Below are positions 8,447-18,444 of a DNA stretch of 64,000 nt, piece by piece. The DNA is from Enterococcus rotai (GTDB taxonomy: Bacteria; Bacillota; Bacilli; Lactobacillales; Enterococcaceae). The notes under the pieces are model-generated. The model was not told the DNA's origin, did not search any database, and worked only from the letters and a program-made list of their open reading frames with translations. A program made the translations under genes and the position numbers. Location of the stretch: positions 3,677,721 to 3,741,720 of the forward strand of contig NZ_CP013655.1 of the NCBI RefSeq assembly GCF_001465345.1, written 5' to 3'. Position 1 is the stretch's first letter. Each line of letters opens with the position of its first letter.

Positions 8447-10141
8447 TTAGTCCACCCCCAGCATTTGATAGTTTGCTTTGCCAGCTGGAACCATTGGTAG
8501 TACATGTTCAGTCGGCGAAACCATCACTTCGATCAAAATCGAACCAGTTTCTTTAAATGCTTCAGTCAAATCAGCTTCAACGGTCGCCGGATTATCGAGC
8601 CTAACGCCTTTGATATGATAAGCTTCTGCCATTTTAACAAAGTCTGGCTGGCTCTCAAAAACTGATTCTGAACGACGTTCGTTAAAGAAACTTTCCTGCC
8701 ACTGGCGAACCATTCCTAATGATCGATTGTTTAGGATCACAATCTTGATCGGGCTATTATAAATGTTCAAAATAGCTAATTCTTGATTGGTCATTTGAAA
8801 ACCACCGTCACCAACGAATAATACGACTTCTTTATCTGGGCAGCCCAGTTTTGCACCGATTGCCGCAGGAATACCATATCCCATTGTTCCAAGACCGCCG
8901 CTCGTGATCAATTGCTTCTCATTTTTGAATGGATAAAACTGAGCTGCCCACATTTGATGCTGACCAACATCCGTTGCCACAATCGCTTCACCCTTCGTCA
9001 ATTCACCGATGAATTCGATGACTTTTTGCGGCTTGATTTCAGTGGTTTGCTCTTTATCGTATTTAAACGGATGTAATTTTTTTCTAGAAAGATTTAACTT
9101 TTTCCAATCAGTCGTATCGGTACATGTGACTTCGATTTTCAGCATTTCTTTTAAGGTCTCTTTAGCATCGGCTACAATCGGAATTTGTGTTTCAATGATT
9201 TTCCCAATTTCCGCTGGATCGATATCCACATGAGCAATCATCGCATTTGAAGCAAATTCTTTTGGCGCACTGGCTAAACGATCATCAAAACGAGAGCCGA
9301 TATTAATCAGCAAATCGCAATCTGTCAGCGCCATATTGGCTGCAAACGATCCATGCATACCACCCATCCCTAAGAATAACTCGTGTTCAGTTGGAATAGC
9401 CCCTAACCCTAACAAAGAACTCAATGCTGGTACTTGATATTTATTGATAAACGCTAGTAATTCTTTTCCTGCATCAGCGTGTAAGACACCCGCACCGACA
9501 AGTACTAGTGGTTTTTTGGCTGTAGCAAGAGCTTCCATCAATTTTTTCACCTGAAGTTTATTCGGTTTCACGGTTGGTTGATAGCTTGGTAAGTTTAGTT
9601 TGACCTCAATCTCTGCGTCTGATTCCATTATGGTGATATCCTTTGGCAAATCGATCACAACTGGTCCTTTTCTGCCCGTTGTTGCAATATGAAAGGCTTC
9701 TTCGATAATTCTTGGTAGCTCTTTGGTTTCTCTAACCTGATAATTATTTTTGGTGATTGGCATGGTTAATCCGATCACATCGGCTTCCTGAAAAGCATCT
9801 TTTCCGATACCATCTGTGAGAACTTGACCTGTAAACACAACCATCGGAATCGAATCACTCATTGCATCCGCAATCCCTGTAATTGCATTCGTTGCACCAG
9901 GACCGCTGGTTACAATCACAACACCAGGCTTCCCAGTTGCTTTGGCATAACCTTCAGCCGCATGCACAGCGCCTTGTTCATGTCGCGTCAAAATATGAGG
10001 AATATCGCCATCATATAAAGCGTCATATAAAGGAAGGACTGCTCCACCAGGATAACCAAAAATCATTTCTACCTTTTGCTTCAACAACGCTTCAATCAAA
10101 ATCTTTGAGCCATTTTTCATTTTTCTCTGTTGTTCTGCCAT
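8447..10141 (-). CDS. ilvB: Acetolactate synthase large (catalytic) subunit
   Basis: A 564-residue ThDP-dependent enzyme. It condenses pyruvate with pyruvate or 2-oxobutanoate, the committed step of branched-chain amino acid synthesis. The FGYPGGAVLPLYDAL N-terminus with the catalytic Glu in LTRHEQGAVHAAEGYAKATG, the FAD-contacting middle domain (GMGGMHG), and the ThDP motif GDGGFQMTNQELAIL...NN are all present. These mark it as the anabolic FAD-containing type, not the catabolic AlsS. ATG start after GAGGAGGG; 13 bases follow the ilvD stop. Partner IlvN is encoded immediately downstream. Confidence 0.96.
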   Translation of the reverse strand: MAEQQRKMKNGSKILIEALLKQKVEMIFGYPGGAVLPLYDALYDGDIPHILTRHEQGAVHAAEGYAKATGKPGVVIVTSGPGATNAITGIADAMSDSIPMVVFTGQVLTDGIGKDAFQEADVIGLTMPITKNNYQVRETKELPRIIEEAFHIATTGRKGPVVIDLPKDITIMESDAEIEVKLNLPSYQPTVKPNKLQVKKLMEALATAKKPLVLVGAGVLHADAGKELLAFINKYQVPALSSLLGLGAIPTEHELFLGMGGMHGSFAANMALTDCDLLINIGSRFDDRLASAPKEFASNAMIAHVDIDPAEIGKIIETQIPIVADAKETLKEMLKIEVTCTDTTDWKKLNLSRKKLHPFKYDKEQTTEIKPQKVIEFIGELTKGEAIVATDVGQHQMWAAQFYPFKNEKQLITSGGLGTMGYGIPAAIGAKLGCPDKEVVLFVGDGGFQMTNQELAILNIYNSPIKIVILNNRSLGMVRQWQESFFNERRSESVFESQPDFVKMAEAYHIKGVRLDNPATVEADLTEAFKETGSILIEVMVSPTEHVLPMVPAGKANYQMLGVD

Positions 10142-10154
10142 GAGCTTCCCTCCT

Positions 10155-11846
10155 CTAGTCTAGCAAATCTTCTGGAATCTGCATGATCCCACCTGTATGA
10201 GCTGACGTTACCAAAGCTGTATAGCGAGCTAGGTATCCTGTTTTTACCTTAGCTTTGAATTTTGGCAATTGGTCATTTCGTTTCGCCAGCTCTTCATCAG
10301 AAACATGTAATTCTAACGTTCGATTAATCAAATCAATTTCGATCTCGTCTCCATCTTCAATCAATGCGATGGGTCCTCCAGCCGCTGCCTCTGGAGAAAT
10401 ATGTCCGACAGCAATTCCCCGAGTTGCTCCTGAGAATCGGCCATCAGTGATCAAGGCAACATCTTTACCTAAGCCACGTCCAACAATACTCGAGGTGGGT
10501 GCTAACATTTCTGGCATACCTGGACCGCCTTTTGGTCCTTCATAACGAATTACGACAACATGTCCTTTGGTTACAGTATGATCATCAATTGCTGCAACAG
10601 CCTCATCATGAGAACTGAAACAAATCGCTTTTCCTACAAATTTTTTGATTGATGGATCAACACCACCGACTTTGATGACACTACCTTTTGGCGCAATATT
10701 GCCATATAAAATCGATAAACCACCGACTGGGCTGTATGGATTTTCTTTTGGATGGATGACTTCTTCATTTTTGATTACAGCATCCTGAACATTTTCACGA
10801 ATCGTTTTTCCTGTAACCGTGATCCGATCTGGATGAATAGCATTACCTAGATCGACTAACTCTTTCATGATTGCTGGAACGCCGCCAGCTTCATGTACAT
10901 CATGCATTGAGTATGCAGAAGATGGTGCAATTTTAGAAAGATATGGAACACGTTCTGCAATCGCATTGACTTCCTCTAAGTTGTAATCAATCTCAGCTTC
11001 ATTAGCGATTGCTAAGGTATGCAAGACAGTATTGGTTGAACCACCCATTGCCATATCTAAGGCGAATGCATCATCGATTGCTTCTTTGGTGATGATATCT
11101 CTAGGTTTCACTTGATTTTTGACTAGATCCATCAAATGAAAAGCTGATTTTCTAACTAATTCTCTACGTTCATCTGATACAGCTAAAATCGTACCATTAC
11201 CCGGTAAAGCCATTCCTAAAACTTCCATCAAACAGTTCATAGAGTTTGCCGTAAACATTCCTGCACATGAACCGCAAGTTGGGCAAGCATTTTGTTCCAT
11301 AAAATTAAATTCTTCTTCAGTCATTTTTCCTTCTTTAAAGGTACCGACTGCTTCAAACATATTAGAAAGTGTTGTTGTATGGCCTCTCGGATCAACGCCA
11401 GCTTTCATAGGTCCGCCTGAACAAAAAATTGCTGGGACATTGGTTCGAACGCTGGCCATCAGCATTCCTGGAGTGATTTTGTCACAGTTTGGGATGTAAA
11501 AAACACCATCAAACCAATGCGCATTAATGACAGTTTCTGCAGCATCTGCAATAATTTCTCGACTTGGCAGTGAATAACGCATACCAATATGTCCCATAGC
11601 AATCCCATCGTCTACACCGATCGTATTGAATTCAAAAGGAATTCCTCCAGCTTCACGGATCGCTTCTTTTGCCACATCCGCTAATTCTCTCAAATGCACA
11701 TGACCTGGGACAATATCAATATAAGAATTACAAATTGCAATAAACGGCTTGTCCATATCTTTGGCATTTTTAACCTGTCCAGTCGCATAAAGTAAGCTTC
11801 TAGCAGGGGCGGCTTCGATTCCTTTTTTGATTTGATCACTACGCAT
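10155..11846 (-). CDS. ilvD: Dihydroxy-acid dehydratase
   Basis: A 563-residue Fe-S enzyme. It dehydrates 2,3-dihydroxy acids to the 2-oxo acid precursors of valine and isoleucine. Three cysteines expected to hold the cluster are visible in [25 protein letters not shown] and [19 protein letters not shown]. The C-terminal [20 protein letters not shown] motif is intact. It is the first structural gene of the operon and is preceded by a leader peptide and attenuator. The start ATG at 11846 has GGAGTGG upstream. Confidence 0.96.
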   Translation of the reverse strand: MRSDQIKKGIEAAPARSLLYATGQVKNAKDMDKPFIAICNSYIDIVPGHVHLRELADVAKEAIREAGGIPFEFNTIGVDDGIAMGHIGMRYSLPSREIIADAAETVINAHWFDGVFYIPNCDKITPGMLMASVRTNVPAIFCSGGPMKAGVDPRGHTTTLSNMFEAVGTFKEGKMTEEEFNFMEQNACPTCGSCAGMFTANSMNCLMEVLGMALPGNGTILAVSDERRELVRKSAFHLMDLVKNQVKPRDIITKEAIDDAFALDMAMGGSTNTVLHTLAIANEAEIDYNLEEVNAIAERVPYLSKIAPSSAYSMHDVHEAGGVPAIMKELVDLGNAIHPDRITVTGKTIRENVQDAVIKNEEVIHPKENPYSPVGGLSILYGNIAPKGSVIKVGGVDPSIKKFVGKAICFSSHDEAVAAIDDHTVTKGHVVVIRYEGPKGGPGMPEMLAPTSSIVGRGLGKDVALITDGRFSGATRGIAVGHISPEAAAGGPIALIEDGDEIEIDLINRTLELHVSDEELAKRNDQLPKFKAKVKTGYLARYTALVTSAHTGGIMQIPEDLLD

Positions 11847-11948
11847 GTTTCATCCACTCCAATTCTGTTATCTGCAGAGAATTCTATTTGTCAGATTCTT
11901 CTGCTTTGGTTTCTTATTTATGCCTTGCCTCTTTACAGCACTTTCTAC

Positions 11949-11980
11949 AAAAAAAACATCCCATTGATTAAATGGGATGT
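11949..11980 (-). terminator. ilv attenuator terminator
   Basis: ACATCCCATT and AATGGGATGT form a perfect 10-bp stem with a 4-base loop. On the minus strand it is followed by eight T residues, about 100 bases before ilvD. It lies downstream of the leader peptide and of an alternative hairpin (AGGACT 12013-12018 with AGTCCT 12049-12054). A further match, AAAGACAAAC in the leader-peptide codons with GTTTGTCTTT after them, gives another possible pairing. This fits translation-coupled attenuation. Confidence 0.85.
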
Positions 11981-12045
11981 CTTAGTAAGAACCCCATCTA
12001 CCAAAGACAAACAGGACTCAAACATCTGCGAAATTTCTCAGCGTT

Positions 12046-12102
12046 CTAAGTCCTACACGATAAAATAATGACTAATACGTGGTTGTTGTTTGTCTTTTTC
12101 AT
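12046..12102 (-). CDS. ilv operon leader peptide (attenuation)
   Basis: An 18-codon frame, MKKTNNNHVLVIILSCRT, starts at ATG 12102 with GAGGAGA 8 bases upstream and ends with TAG. Six consecutive codons read Val-Leu-Val-Ile-Ile-Leu, i.e. the three end products of the pathway encoded downstream. The stop codon falls in the base of the first hairpin, followed by a rho-independent terminator before ilvD. Ribosome stalling at these codons when a branched-chain tRNA is uncharged would favour the antiterminated fold. The mechanism is inferred from architecture; the peptide itself is read directly. No T-box motif is present. Confidence 0.85.
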   Translation of the reverse strand: MKKTNNNHVLVIILSCRT

Positions 12103-12172
12103 GGCAATGGTCTCCTCTTTTATAAAATCTATAAAGATTAAAATAGCATGTGATAAATAAAAGCTTTTGTTA

Positions 12173-12230
12173 ACTATAAACCGAATAAATGAGAATGTCA
12201 ATAAAATTTGATAAAAAGATTCAGAAAATT
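12173..12230 (-). promoter_or_regulatory. ilv operon promoter with an upstream CodY-like box
   Basis: On the minus strand TTGACA (12196-12201), a 17-base spacer and TATAGT (12173-12178) make a near-ideal sigma-A promoter, with transcription expected to begin near 12166. Upstream, 12216-12230 reads AAGATTCAGAAAATT, matching the CodY consensus AATTTTCWGAAAATT at 13 of 15 positions. CodY senses branched-chain amino acids and GTP, so the operon would have two layers of end-product control. Confidence 0.75.
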
Positions 12231-12290
12231 CTAAAAACATCCGCATTGCTTTTCTTACTTATCGTTTGTATTTTTGACTATATAAAAAAA

Positions 12291-12314
12291 GACACCCCAA
12301 ATGATTGGAGTGTC
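12291..12314 (-). terminator. Terminator after the 171-residue membrane protein gene
   Basis: GACACCCCAAATGATTGGAGTGTC folds as GACAC / GTGTC extended by CCAA/TTGG, with a run of A on the plus strand (T on the minus strand) beyond it. Confidence 0.65.
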
Positions 12315-12322
12315 AGCTATTT

Positions 12323-12838
12323 TTAACCTCTTTGGAAATAATATAACGGTTTATGTGTTAATCGCTTCATTTGTCGTTTCTTGTCTTCGATGATTGAAAG
12401 TAACTCATCTGAAAAACTTTCTAAGATGACCCGACCGCCTTTATACGTGCTACCGCCCATTGAGATTACTTCATCAGGCGTTAAAATGACTTTTCTATGT
12501 GCAATTTTTTTGAAAAACTCTTCAATCAAGTATGTAGGCAAATAGAAATTATTTTGAGCCGAAAACGATTCTAAATAGATAAAATCGTCAATACTGATAT
12601 AACAATCATCCATTGAAATAAAATTGACTGATTTGTCGACATAGATGTCTCTTTTTTGGAGGATCTCATTGATTTTCTTGTTCAGAAGATTCAATGTCTC
12701 TATTTCCTTGACATAGTTTTCTAGTTCTCGATACCGGACAGCCTTACGCTCCTCATAGGTCACACGTAATGCTACCCCGACTGATACGATCACAGCACCG
12801 ATCAAAACACCTGTAATACCTGCAATAAAAACAACCAT
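12323..12838 (-). CDS. Unknown protein with one N-terminal membrane helix
   Basis: A 171-residue protein I do not recognise. Residues 1-26 (MVVFIAGITGVLIGAVIVSV) form a membrane helix. Next is a coiled-coil-like stretch about 30-65 rich in Glu, Lys and Leu, then a folded region with several aromatic residues (YISIDDFIYLESF) and a basic C-terminus. It is probably a membrane-anchored cytoplasmic protein. It sits between ilv and clpP, transcribed away from clpP, with its own terminator. Confidence 0.6.
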   Translation of the reverse strand: MVVFIAGITGVLIGAVIVSVGVALRVTYEERKAVRYRELENYVKEIETLNLLNKKINEILQKRDIYVDKSVNFISMDDCYISIDDFIYLESFSAQNNFYLPTYLIEEFFKKIAHRKVILTPDEVISMGGSTYKGGRVILESFSDELLSIIEDKKRQMKRLTHKPLYYFQRG

Positions 12839-12988
12839 TGGGATTCCCTCACTCTTTTCATTCTTGTTTTTTTAGTATAACACACTCTTTCATATGCGCA
12901 AAAAAATAAGAGAAAAAAAACAAAGATTTAGGAATGAAATCAGCAAATAATATCATTCGATTTTTCAGTTTATTTGAGAGCATTAGTG

Positions 12989-13017
12989 TTGACCTTTTTT
13001 GACCAATAAAGTATACT
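12989..13017 (+). promoter_or_regulatory. clpP promoter overlapped by a CtsR operator
   Basis: TTGACC (12989-12994), 17 bases, TATACT (13012-13017). The -35 region reads TTGACCTTTTTTGACC, the complement of the CtsR heptad repeat (GGTCAAA-NNN-GGTCAA). CtsR is the class III heat-shock repressor of clp genes. A second possible -10 (TAAAAT) lies near 13048. Confidence 0.85.
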
Positions 13018-13088
13018 TTTTTTAAGCATTAAGGTATGCTTTGTGATAAAATGATTTTGAAGAGTTTTTTATATAGGAGGAATATACT

Positions 13089-13685
13089 ATGAATTTAATA
13101 CCAACAGTCATTGAACAGTCATCTCGTGGAGAAAGAGCGTATGACATTTATTCACGATTATTAAAAGATAGAATCATTATGTTGAGTGGTCCGATCGATG
13201 ATAATGTAGCCAACTCAGTCATTGCGCAATTACTATTTTTGGATGCGCAAGACTCTGAAAAAGATATCTATATTTATATCAACTCACCAGGCGGAAGTGT
13301 TTCTGCTGGTTTAGCTATTTTCGATACAATGAATTTTGTTAAAGCAGATGTTCAAACAATCGTCCTTGGCATGGCTGCTTCTATGGGGAGTTTCTTACTA
13401 ACAGCTGGTACAAAAGGCAAACGTTTTGCCTTACCAAACGCTGAAATTATGATCCATCAACCGCTAGGCGGCGCTCAAGGTCAAGCAACTGAGATCGAAA
13501 TCGCAGCGAAACACATTCTTGACACGCGCGATCGCTTAAATAAAATTTTAGCAGAGCGCACGGGTCAACCACTTGAAGTTATCGAACGTGATACTGATCG
13601 TGATAACTTTATGACAGCTCAACAAGCAAAAGAATACGGCTTGATCGATGAAGTAATGGAAAATAGCAGCTCATTAAGCAAATAA
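13089..13685 (+). CDS. clpP: ATP-dependent Clp protease proteolytic subunit
   Basis: A 198-residue serine protease that forms the tetradecameric chamber used by ClpX, ClpC and ClpE. The catalytic Ser is in [14 protein letters not shown], the His in [13 protein letters not shown] and the Asp in the [10 protein letters not shown] region. The ATG follows AGGAGG by 8 bases. A CtsR box at the promoter indicates stress induction. A strong terminator follows the gene, so it is monocistronic. Confidence 0.97.
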   Translation: MNLIPTVIEQSSRGERAYDIYSRLLKDRIIMLSGPIDDNVANSVIAQLLFLDAQDSEKDIYIYINSPGGSVSAGLAIFDTMNFVKADVQTIVLGMAASMGSFLLTAGTKGKRFALPNAEIMIHQPLGGAQGQATEIEIAAKHILDTRDRLNKILAERTGQPLEVIERDTDRDNFMTAQQAKEYGLIDEVMENSSSLSK

Positions 13686-13690
13686 ACGCA

Positions 13691-13727
13691 ATGCCCAAAA
13701 TTTCTTTTAAGAATTTTGGGCATTTTT
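13691..13727 (+). terminator. clpP terminator
   Basis: ATGCCCAAAATT pairs with AATTTTGGGCAT around a 9-base loop and is followed by TTTTTATTT. Confidence 0.88.
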
Positions 13728-13789
13728 ATTTAAACTACGAACAAAAAGCGCTACACTAAAGAGAGAAGAAATGAAAGGATGGTATTAAA

Positions 13790-14311
13790 ATGGATATTTC
13801 AGTAATTGATGCAACAAAAGTTACAACAAAGAACGGTTTAGCGATCGGTAATGATTCAGCACCCGTAAAAATGGTAGAATTTATGAATGTTCGCTGCCCA
13901 TATTGTAAAAAATGGTTTGAGGAATCTTTTGACTTATTAAATGAATATGTTAAAGCTGGCAAAGTTCAACGAATCATCAAACTTTTAGATAAGGAAAAAG
14001 AAAGTTTGCAACGTGGTAATGTCATGCATCATCATATCAATTATGATCTACCTGAAAAGGGTTTGACCGATTTAAAACAAATGTATGATACCCAAGATCA
14101 ATGGGGACATCTTTCTTTAGAAGATGTCGCGATATTTGCAGAAGATAATTTGCAACTAGCTAAAAAAGAAGAACCTGCAATTGTTCAAGCCATCGTAGCG
14201 GAAGCGGAAGCTGCTAATATTAAATTTGTGCCAACCATCGTAATTGGTGAGCATATCTTTGATGAGTCAGTGACAAAAGAAGAATTAATTCGCTATATTG
14301 AACGGTACTAA
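13790..14311 (+). CDS. DsbA/thioredoxin-like protein, cytoplasmic
   Basis: A 173-residue thioredoxin-fold protein with an insertion typical of DsbA/FrnE relatives. The redox motif CPYC lies near residue 35 (NVRCPYCKKWF), and the cis-proline loop is FVPTIVIGEHIFDE. There is no signal peptide or lipobox, so it should act in the cytoplasm. Reductase, isomerase or oxidative-stress roles are all possible. ATG start after GAAAGGATGG; terminators lie on both sides, so the gene stands alone downstream of clpP. Confidence 0.8.
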   Translation: MDISVIDATKVTTKNGLAIGNDSAPVKMVEFMNVRCPYCKKWFEESFDLLNEYVKAGKVQRIIKLLDKEKESLQRGNVMHHHINYDLPEKGLTDLKQMYDTQDQWGHLSLEDVAIFAEDNLQLAKKEEPAIVQAIVAEAEAANIKFVPTIVIGEHIFDESVTKEELIRYIERY

Positions 14312-14316
14312 AAAAA

Positions 14317-14352
14317 TGAGACAAAGCTATTTGGGCTTTGTCTCACTTTTTT
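14317..14352. terminator. Bidirectional terminator
   Basis: GAGACAAAGC / GCTTTGTCTC stem with T runs on both strands, between the DsbA-like gene and the convergent small gene. The last codons and stop of that small gene lie inside the hairpin. Confidence 0.85.
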
Positions 14353-14527
14353 TATTTTCATGATCGGTATTTACGCTTTTATCTATTGAGGAGTCTTCTA
14401 CTTCTTTTTTAGCATCTTGACCAAAGCTCAAAATCTTATCTACATCTTCTTTTCCAAGAAAAGTCCCTATTCCTTCTCCCAGTTGTTTGATTTGCCTCAT
14501 GATAAAATCTTTATCTTCTACACCCAT
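14327..14527 (-). CDS. Small acidic/basic hypothetical protein
   Basis: A 66-residue protein starting MGVEDKDFIMRQIKQLGEGI, followed by a Lys/Glu-rich tail (VNTDHENKKSETKPK). The start resembles DUF6483-type small proteins (DxIMRxIxQL), but I am unsure of that assignment. The ATG at 14527 has AGGTGAG 5 bases upstream; a GTG three codons earlier is inside that site. The C-terminal codons double as a terminator stem. It follows whiA on the same strand with about 50 bases between. Confidence 0.55.
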   Translation of the reverse strand: MGVEDKDFIMRQIKQLGEGIGTFLGKEDVDKILSFGQDAKKEVEDSSIDKSVNTDHENKKSETKPK

Positions 14528-14575
14528 TCTACTCACCTAGCCCTCTGCTATTTAGATATAGCCATCTACACGGAA

Positions 14576-15511
14576 CTATGCACTTTTTTCTCTTAGTTTA
14601 TCTGCAAATTCATTGATTTTCCGAATCCGATGATTGATGCCTGATTTTGAAATAGCGCCAGATGGAATCATCTCACCCAACTCTTTCAAACTGACTTCCG
14701 GATATTCTAAGCGTAACTCTGCAATCTCCTGCAGTTTCCCTGGTAAAGCAGCCAGTCCAACAACACTTTCAATATACTGAATATTTTCAATTTGTTTCGA
14801 TGCTGCATCAATAGTTTTATTTAGATTTGCGGTTTCACAATTTACTAAGCGATTCACTGAATTACGCATGTCACGAACAATACGGACATCTTCAAATTTT
14901 AGCATTGAATTTGTCGCACCGATCAAGGTTAAGAAATCAGCAATTCTTTCGGCACCTTTCAAATAAGAAATGTAACCATTGCGCCGCTCTAACGTCCTGG
15001 CATTTAAATCATAGTAGTTCAGCATCTGGCAAATATCGTCATTATGTTCTTCGTAAATCGAAAATATTTCCAAATGATAACGACTTGTTTCCGGATTATT
15101 GACTGAACCGGAAGCCATAAATGCTCCTCTTAAATATGATCTCATTTTTTGTGCATTTCCGATAATATCATCGGATACATGGGTGTTGAACATCATGCCA
15201 TCTAAAATATCCAAATCTGCTAGGACACTTTTCGTGTCTTGCTTTAGTCGAACGATATACACGTTATTTTTTTTTAGTTTCATTTTTTTGCGGACTAACA
15301 ATTCCGATCGAACATCGTAATGATCTTTTAAAAGAGAATAGATTCGTCTAGCAATCGCTGCATTTTCGGTTTGAACATTCAGTACAAATTGCTGGTTTAC
15401 AATACTTAATGATCCGTTCATCCGAATCAAAGCAGCTAACTCAGCCCTAGCATGCTCTCGATGAACCTCTAATGTCGTCAGTTCTTTTTTTACATCTGCT
15501 GCAAATGACAA
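14576..15511 (-). CDS. whiA: WhiA homologue, DNA-binding sporulation/cell-division regulator
   Basis: A 311-residue protein of the LAGLIDADG-plus-HTH WhiA family. The N-terminal part ([31 protein letters not shown]) is the homing-endonuclease-like fold. The C-terminal helix-turn-helix includes [20 protein letters not shown] and [17 protein letters not shown]. In low-GC Gram-positives it affects chromosome segregation and division. The start is a TTG ([11 protein letters not shown] follows) with GAGGAGGG upstream. It is the third gene of the rapZ-yvcK-whiA operon. Confidence 0.94.
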   Translation of the reverse strand: MSFAADVKKELTTLEVHREHARAELAALIRMNGSLSIVNQQFVLNVQTENAAIARRIYSLLKDHYDVRSELLVRKKMKLKKNNVYIVRLKQDTKSVLADLDILDGMMFNTHVSDDIIGNAQKMRSYLRGAFMASGSVNNPETSRYHLEIFSIYEEHNDDICQMLNYYDLNARTLERRNGYISYLKGAERIADFLTLIGATNSMLKFEDVRIVRDMRNSVNRLVNCETANLNKTIDAASKQIENIQYIESVVGLAALPGKLQEIAELRLEYPEVSLKELGEMIPSGAISKSGINHRIRKINEFADKLREKSA

Positions 15512-15542
15512 GCTTCAGCCCTCCTCTCTTGTTGATAAGTCC

Positions 15543-16541
15543 TTAATATCTTGCGCCAAATACGATTCGGAATAGTTCATCTACTACTTTGTCCCCATCG
15601 TGAAAAACGCCGCCATCTCGTAATTTTAAAAAGTCCGTGGAAATCACACGACAGCCTTCATCTCGTAATTTTTGGAAGTCATGTTCCACTTGAACTAAGT
15701 ACTCATCATAAACTTCTGGATCCATATACCCATCAGGAACGTTTTCTGTATTGACTAAAACAGTATCAACAAATTTACTATTTAAATGTTCATGAAGTAC
15801 ACACACATGATCAGCATCCGTAAAATGTTCTGTTTCACCTTTTTGAGTCATGATATTACAAATATAGACGACTTCGCCTTCCGCGTTAATGATCGCCTCT
15901 CCGATTTCGTTGATCACCAAATTAGGTAAAATACTTGTGAACATACTACCTGGTCCCAACACGATCATATCCGCTTCCTCAATTGCTTTAACGACTTTTC
16001 TAGCCGCTTTGGGTTGCTCATCATCATTCGTATTGGTTACAAAAACATGATCAATTGTTTTACGATCAACGGCAATGCTTGATTCACCGATCGCAGTCGT
16101 ACCATCTTTAAATACCGCATGAAGAGTCAATGGTCTTTCTGATGAAGGATAGATATGCCCATCTACATGCATCATTTTTGATAATAGCTGAATTGCTTCA
16201 TAGGTGCTCCCGCGCATTTCTGAAACAGCAGCAATAATCAAATTACCAATTGCGTGATTAGCAAAATAATTGTCTGATTTATCAAACCGATATTGAAAAA
16301 TATCTTCATAAAGCTGAGGCATATCAGACAATGCAACCAACACATTACGTAAATCTCCTGGTGGTGTCATATTCATTGACTCACGAATCGCTCCACTGCT
16401 GCCGCCATCATCAGCAACAGTCACAACAGCTGTGATATCAGCACTTTGGTTCCGCAAGCTTTTTAAAATAACTGGCAAACCCGTCCCACCGCCAACAACG
16501 ACGATTTTAGGTTTTCTAATCCGGTATGTTTTCATTTTCAT
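15543..16541 (-). CDS. yvcK: YvcK/CofD-like gluconeogenesis factor (UDP-sugar-binding)
   Basis: A 332-residue protein of the YvcK family. [19 protein letters not shown] forms the nucleotide-binding loop, followed by [28 protein letters not shown] and the [14 protein letters not shown] loop. In Bacillus and Listeria it binds UDP-GlcNAc and links carbon metabolism to cell-wall synthesis. Its ATG overlaps the stop of rapZ by four bases, indicating translational coupling. Confidence 0.93.
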   Translation of the reverse strand: MKMKTYRIRKPKIVVVGGGTGLPVILKSLRNQSADITAVVTVADDGGSSGAIRESMNMTPPGDLRNVLVALSDMPQLYEDIFQYRFDKSDNYFANHAIGNLIIAAVSEMRGSTYEAIQLLSKMMHVDGHIYPSSERPLTLHAVFKDGTTAIGESSIAVDRKTIDHVFVTNTNDDEQPKAARKVVKAIEEADMIVLGPGSMFTSILPNLVINEIGEAIINAEGEVVYICNIMTQKGETEHFTDADHVCVLHEHLNSKFVDTVLVNTENVPDGYMDPEVYDEYLVQVEHDFQKLRDEGCRVISTDFLKLRDGGVFHDGDKVVDELFRIVFGARY

Positions 16542-17422
16542 GAACGGTTCACCGTCTCTTTCCGCTTGCCTTTATCACGATGTGTGATGTTTACATGATA
16601 GTCCTGTTCAAGTTCTTTAGCCACCCGTTCCGTCAAAGCTACTGAGCGATGTTGGCCACCCGTACAGCCGATAGCAATTGTAACACTGGATTTACCTTCT
16701 TTTTCATAACCAGGCATCACGTTTTTCAACAAATCGATAAAGCGAGTATAAAAACTTTCTGTCTCTGGAAAACTCATGACATAATCATAAACAGATGAAT
16801 CTTGACCTGTCAGCGGTCTTAGTTCAGGGATATAATGAGGATTTGGTAAAAAACGCACATCCATCACAATATCAGCATCGATCGGCAACCCATATTTAAA
16901 GCCAAATGAAATCAGCTCAACACGAAATTCATGTGTATCTCTTGATTTGAATTCTTCATTGATTCTTTCTCGTAATTGTCTTGGAGATAGTTCAGTCGTA
17001 TCGATCACAACTTGAGCATCACCTCTGATCTCTTCAAGAATCGCTCGCTCTTTTCTAATGCCTTCTGTGATTAGGCCATCCATTGCTAATGGATGCGCAC
17101 GGCGCGTTTCTTTATAACGAGAAACTAATTCTTCATCTGTTGCATCTAAAAACATGATCGTTGTGTCGATCAAATTAGTATTTTCTAATTCAACTAACAT
17201 ATCTTGGATTTCTCTAAAAAAGTTACGAGAACGTAAATCAATTACTAAAGCAATTTTCGTTACTTTTCCAGATTCTTTGATCAATTCCCAAAACTTAGGG
17301 ATTAAACTTGGAGGCATATTATCGATGCAAAAATACCCCATATCTTCAAAACTTTGAATGGCTACAGTCTTCCCTGCCCCGCTCATTCCAGTGATTATCA
17401 CTAATTGTAAATTATCAGCCAT
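16538..17422 (-). CDS. rapZ: RNase adapter RapZ / YvcJ-type nucleotide-binding protein
   Basis: A 294-residue P-loop protein. The Walker A is [20 protein letters not shown], followed by [13 protein letters not shown]. The C-terminal domain contains the conserved [20 protein letters not shown]. In E. coli RapZ senses GlcN6P and guides RNase E to GlmZ; in Gram-positives the role of YvcJ is less clear (competence and cell-wall links). ATG start after AAAGGAG. First gene of the rapZ-yvcK-whiA operon. Confidence 0.94.
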   Translation of the reverse strand: MADNLQLVIITGMSGAGKTVAIQSFEDMGYFCIDNMPPSLIPKFWELIKESGKVTKIALVIDLRSRNFFREIQDMLVELENTNLIDTTIMFLDATDEELVSRYKETRRAHPLAMDGLITEGIRKERAILEEIRGDAQVVIDTTELSPRQLRERINEEFKSRDTHEFRVELISFGFKYGLPIDADIVMDVRFLPNPHYIPELRPLTGQDSSVYDYVMSFPETESFYTRFIDLLKNVMPGYEKEGKSSVTIAIGCTGGQHRSVALTERVAKELEQDYHVNITHRDKGKRKETVNRS

Positions 17423-17795
17423 TTTTAACGCTCCTTTGGAAACATTTTACTAATTATAGCATCCCGGGCGTATCAAAGAAAGCTTTTCAAACGATTCTAT
17501 TGATTTATTCGGATTTTCTTATGAATCGATGCAAATAAAAATTGGAACAGTATTATCTAGTAGTATTGCTTCAGATGAGTATTTAATGGATTACTAAATC
17601 ACTTCGATTAGAGCCAAAGACACTTTTCTGCTATATTATAACCATATAATAATGGATTCAATATATTTAGTATATATATATAATGAATAAAAAAACATTC
17701 GTAAAAAAACAAGAGAACAAAACAAATGTTTTGTTCTCTTGTTTTTTGTTTATATATGTTTGAATAAAATAATTTAAGCAAGTCTCTCTACCTAA
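17423..17795. other. Non-coding, AT-rich gap upstream of rapZ
   Basis: The 373 bases between rapZ and the small 68-residue gene contain no supportable gene. The part 17655-17700 is nearly pure A/T with alternating TA. A strong terminator at 17710-17741 closes the small gene. Promoters for rapZ are expected in 17423-17560 but I see no clean pair. Confidence 0.4.
17710..17741. terminator. Strong terminator after the 68-residue gene
   Basis: CAAGAGAACAAAAC and GTTTTGTTCTCTTG form a perfect 14-bp stem with a 4-base loop and T runs on both strands. Confidence 0.85.
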
Positions 17796-18002
17796 CTATG
17801 CATTCTCAATGACATTAAAATAGGCTAAATTTAAAATAGGCTCATCACAACTTATGACTGGACGATCAGACGGGTGGCATTTAACCACTTTGACTTGCAC
17901 ATCTTCTTCTTTTTTGGAGATGGCTTCCCCTACAAAAAACCAAGAAAAATTTGATTCATGACAAACATAATGTTCACCAATTTTTACTTCTCTTTTTTTC
18001 AA
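17796..18002 (-). CDS. Small hypothetical protein
   Basis: A 68-residue protein, MKKREVKIGEHYVCHESNFS onward, of unknown function. It has two pairs of Cys/His (YVCHES, VVKCHPSD, ISCDEP) but no classic zinc-finger spacing. The ATG at 18002 is followed by a plausible small beta-rich domain. AGGATGA lies about 6 bases upstream. Its own terminator follows. Probably a real monocistronic gene. Confidence 0.5.
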   Translation of the reverse strand: MKKREVKIGEHYVCHESNFSWFFVGEAISKKEEDVQVKVVKCHPSDRPVISCDEPILNLAYFNVIENA

Positions 18003-18444
18003 GAAAAAATCATCCTTTCATACTATTTTGATATCTATAGAATATCATGTTTTTTAAGAAATTATCATTCAACTTACGTATAGATTCTTTCTTTTTTTGA
18101 CTTTTTTTAAATGAAAGTGATTAAAAAACATGCGTTTCCGTTCGTTTTATCATTTTATTCTCATTTTTATTTACCAAATAGTTCTCTTATATTTACTTTT
18201 TACAGAATAGTCCTTATTTTTTCAAAAAAAAGACAACCTTCAGTGATGAAGGCTGTACTTTTCTTTTTTGAACGGATTATTTATAGAAGGAAAGATATAT
18301 ACCAATTAGGTTGAACAATATATCTATCTGATTGTGATTCTACTGCAACCACTTTAAGAAATCAATACCAATAGACAATTTTGTTCCAAACTTCATACTT
18401 TCTTTAAAAACAACGGTAATACTTTCAAAATGGAGTATACCAAT
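18003..18444. other. Non-coding gap with an orphan hairpin
   Basis: This stretch between the small gene and uvrA holds no convincing gene. The plus-strand frame at 18111-18314 lacks a ribosome site and has low-complexity composition. A hairpin with CCTTCA/TGAAGG (18238-18249), A-rich before and T-rich after, looks like a terminator for a transcript I cannot identify. It could mark a small RNA. Confidence 0.3.

Noticed and set aside
11949..12102. T-box riboswitch for ilv
   Set aside because: No T-box sequence or specifier arrangement found; a leader peptide with Val/Leu/Ile codons explains the terminator.
18111..18314. Plus-strand frame of 67 codons before uvrA
   Set aside because: No ribosome site; aromatic, low-complexity protein; spans a terminator-like hairpin.
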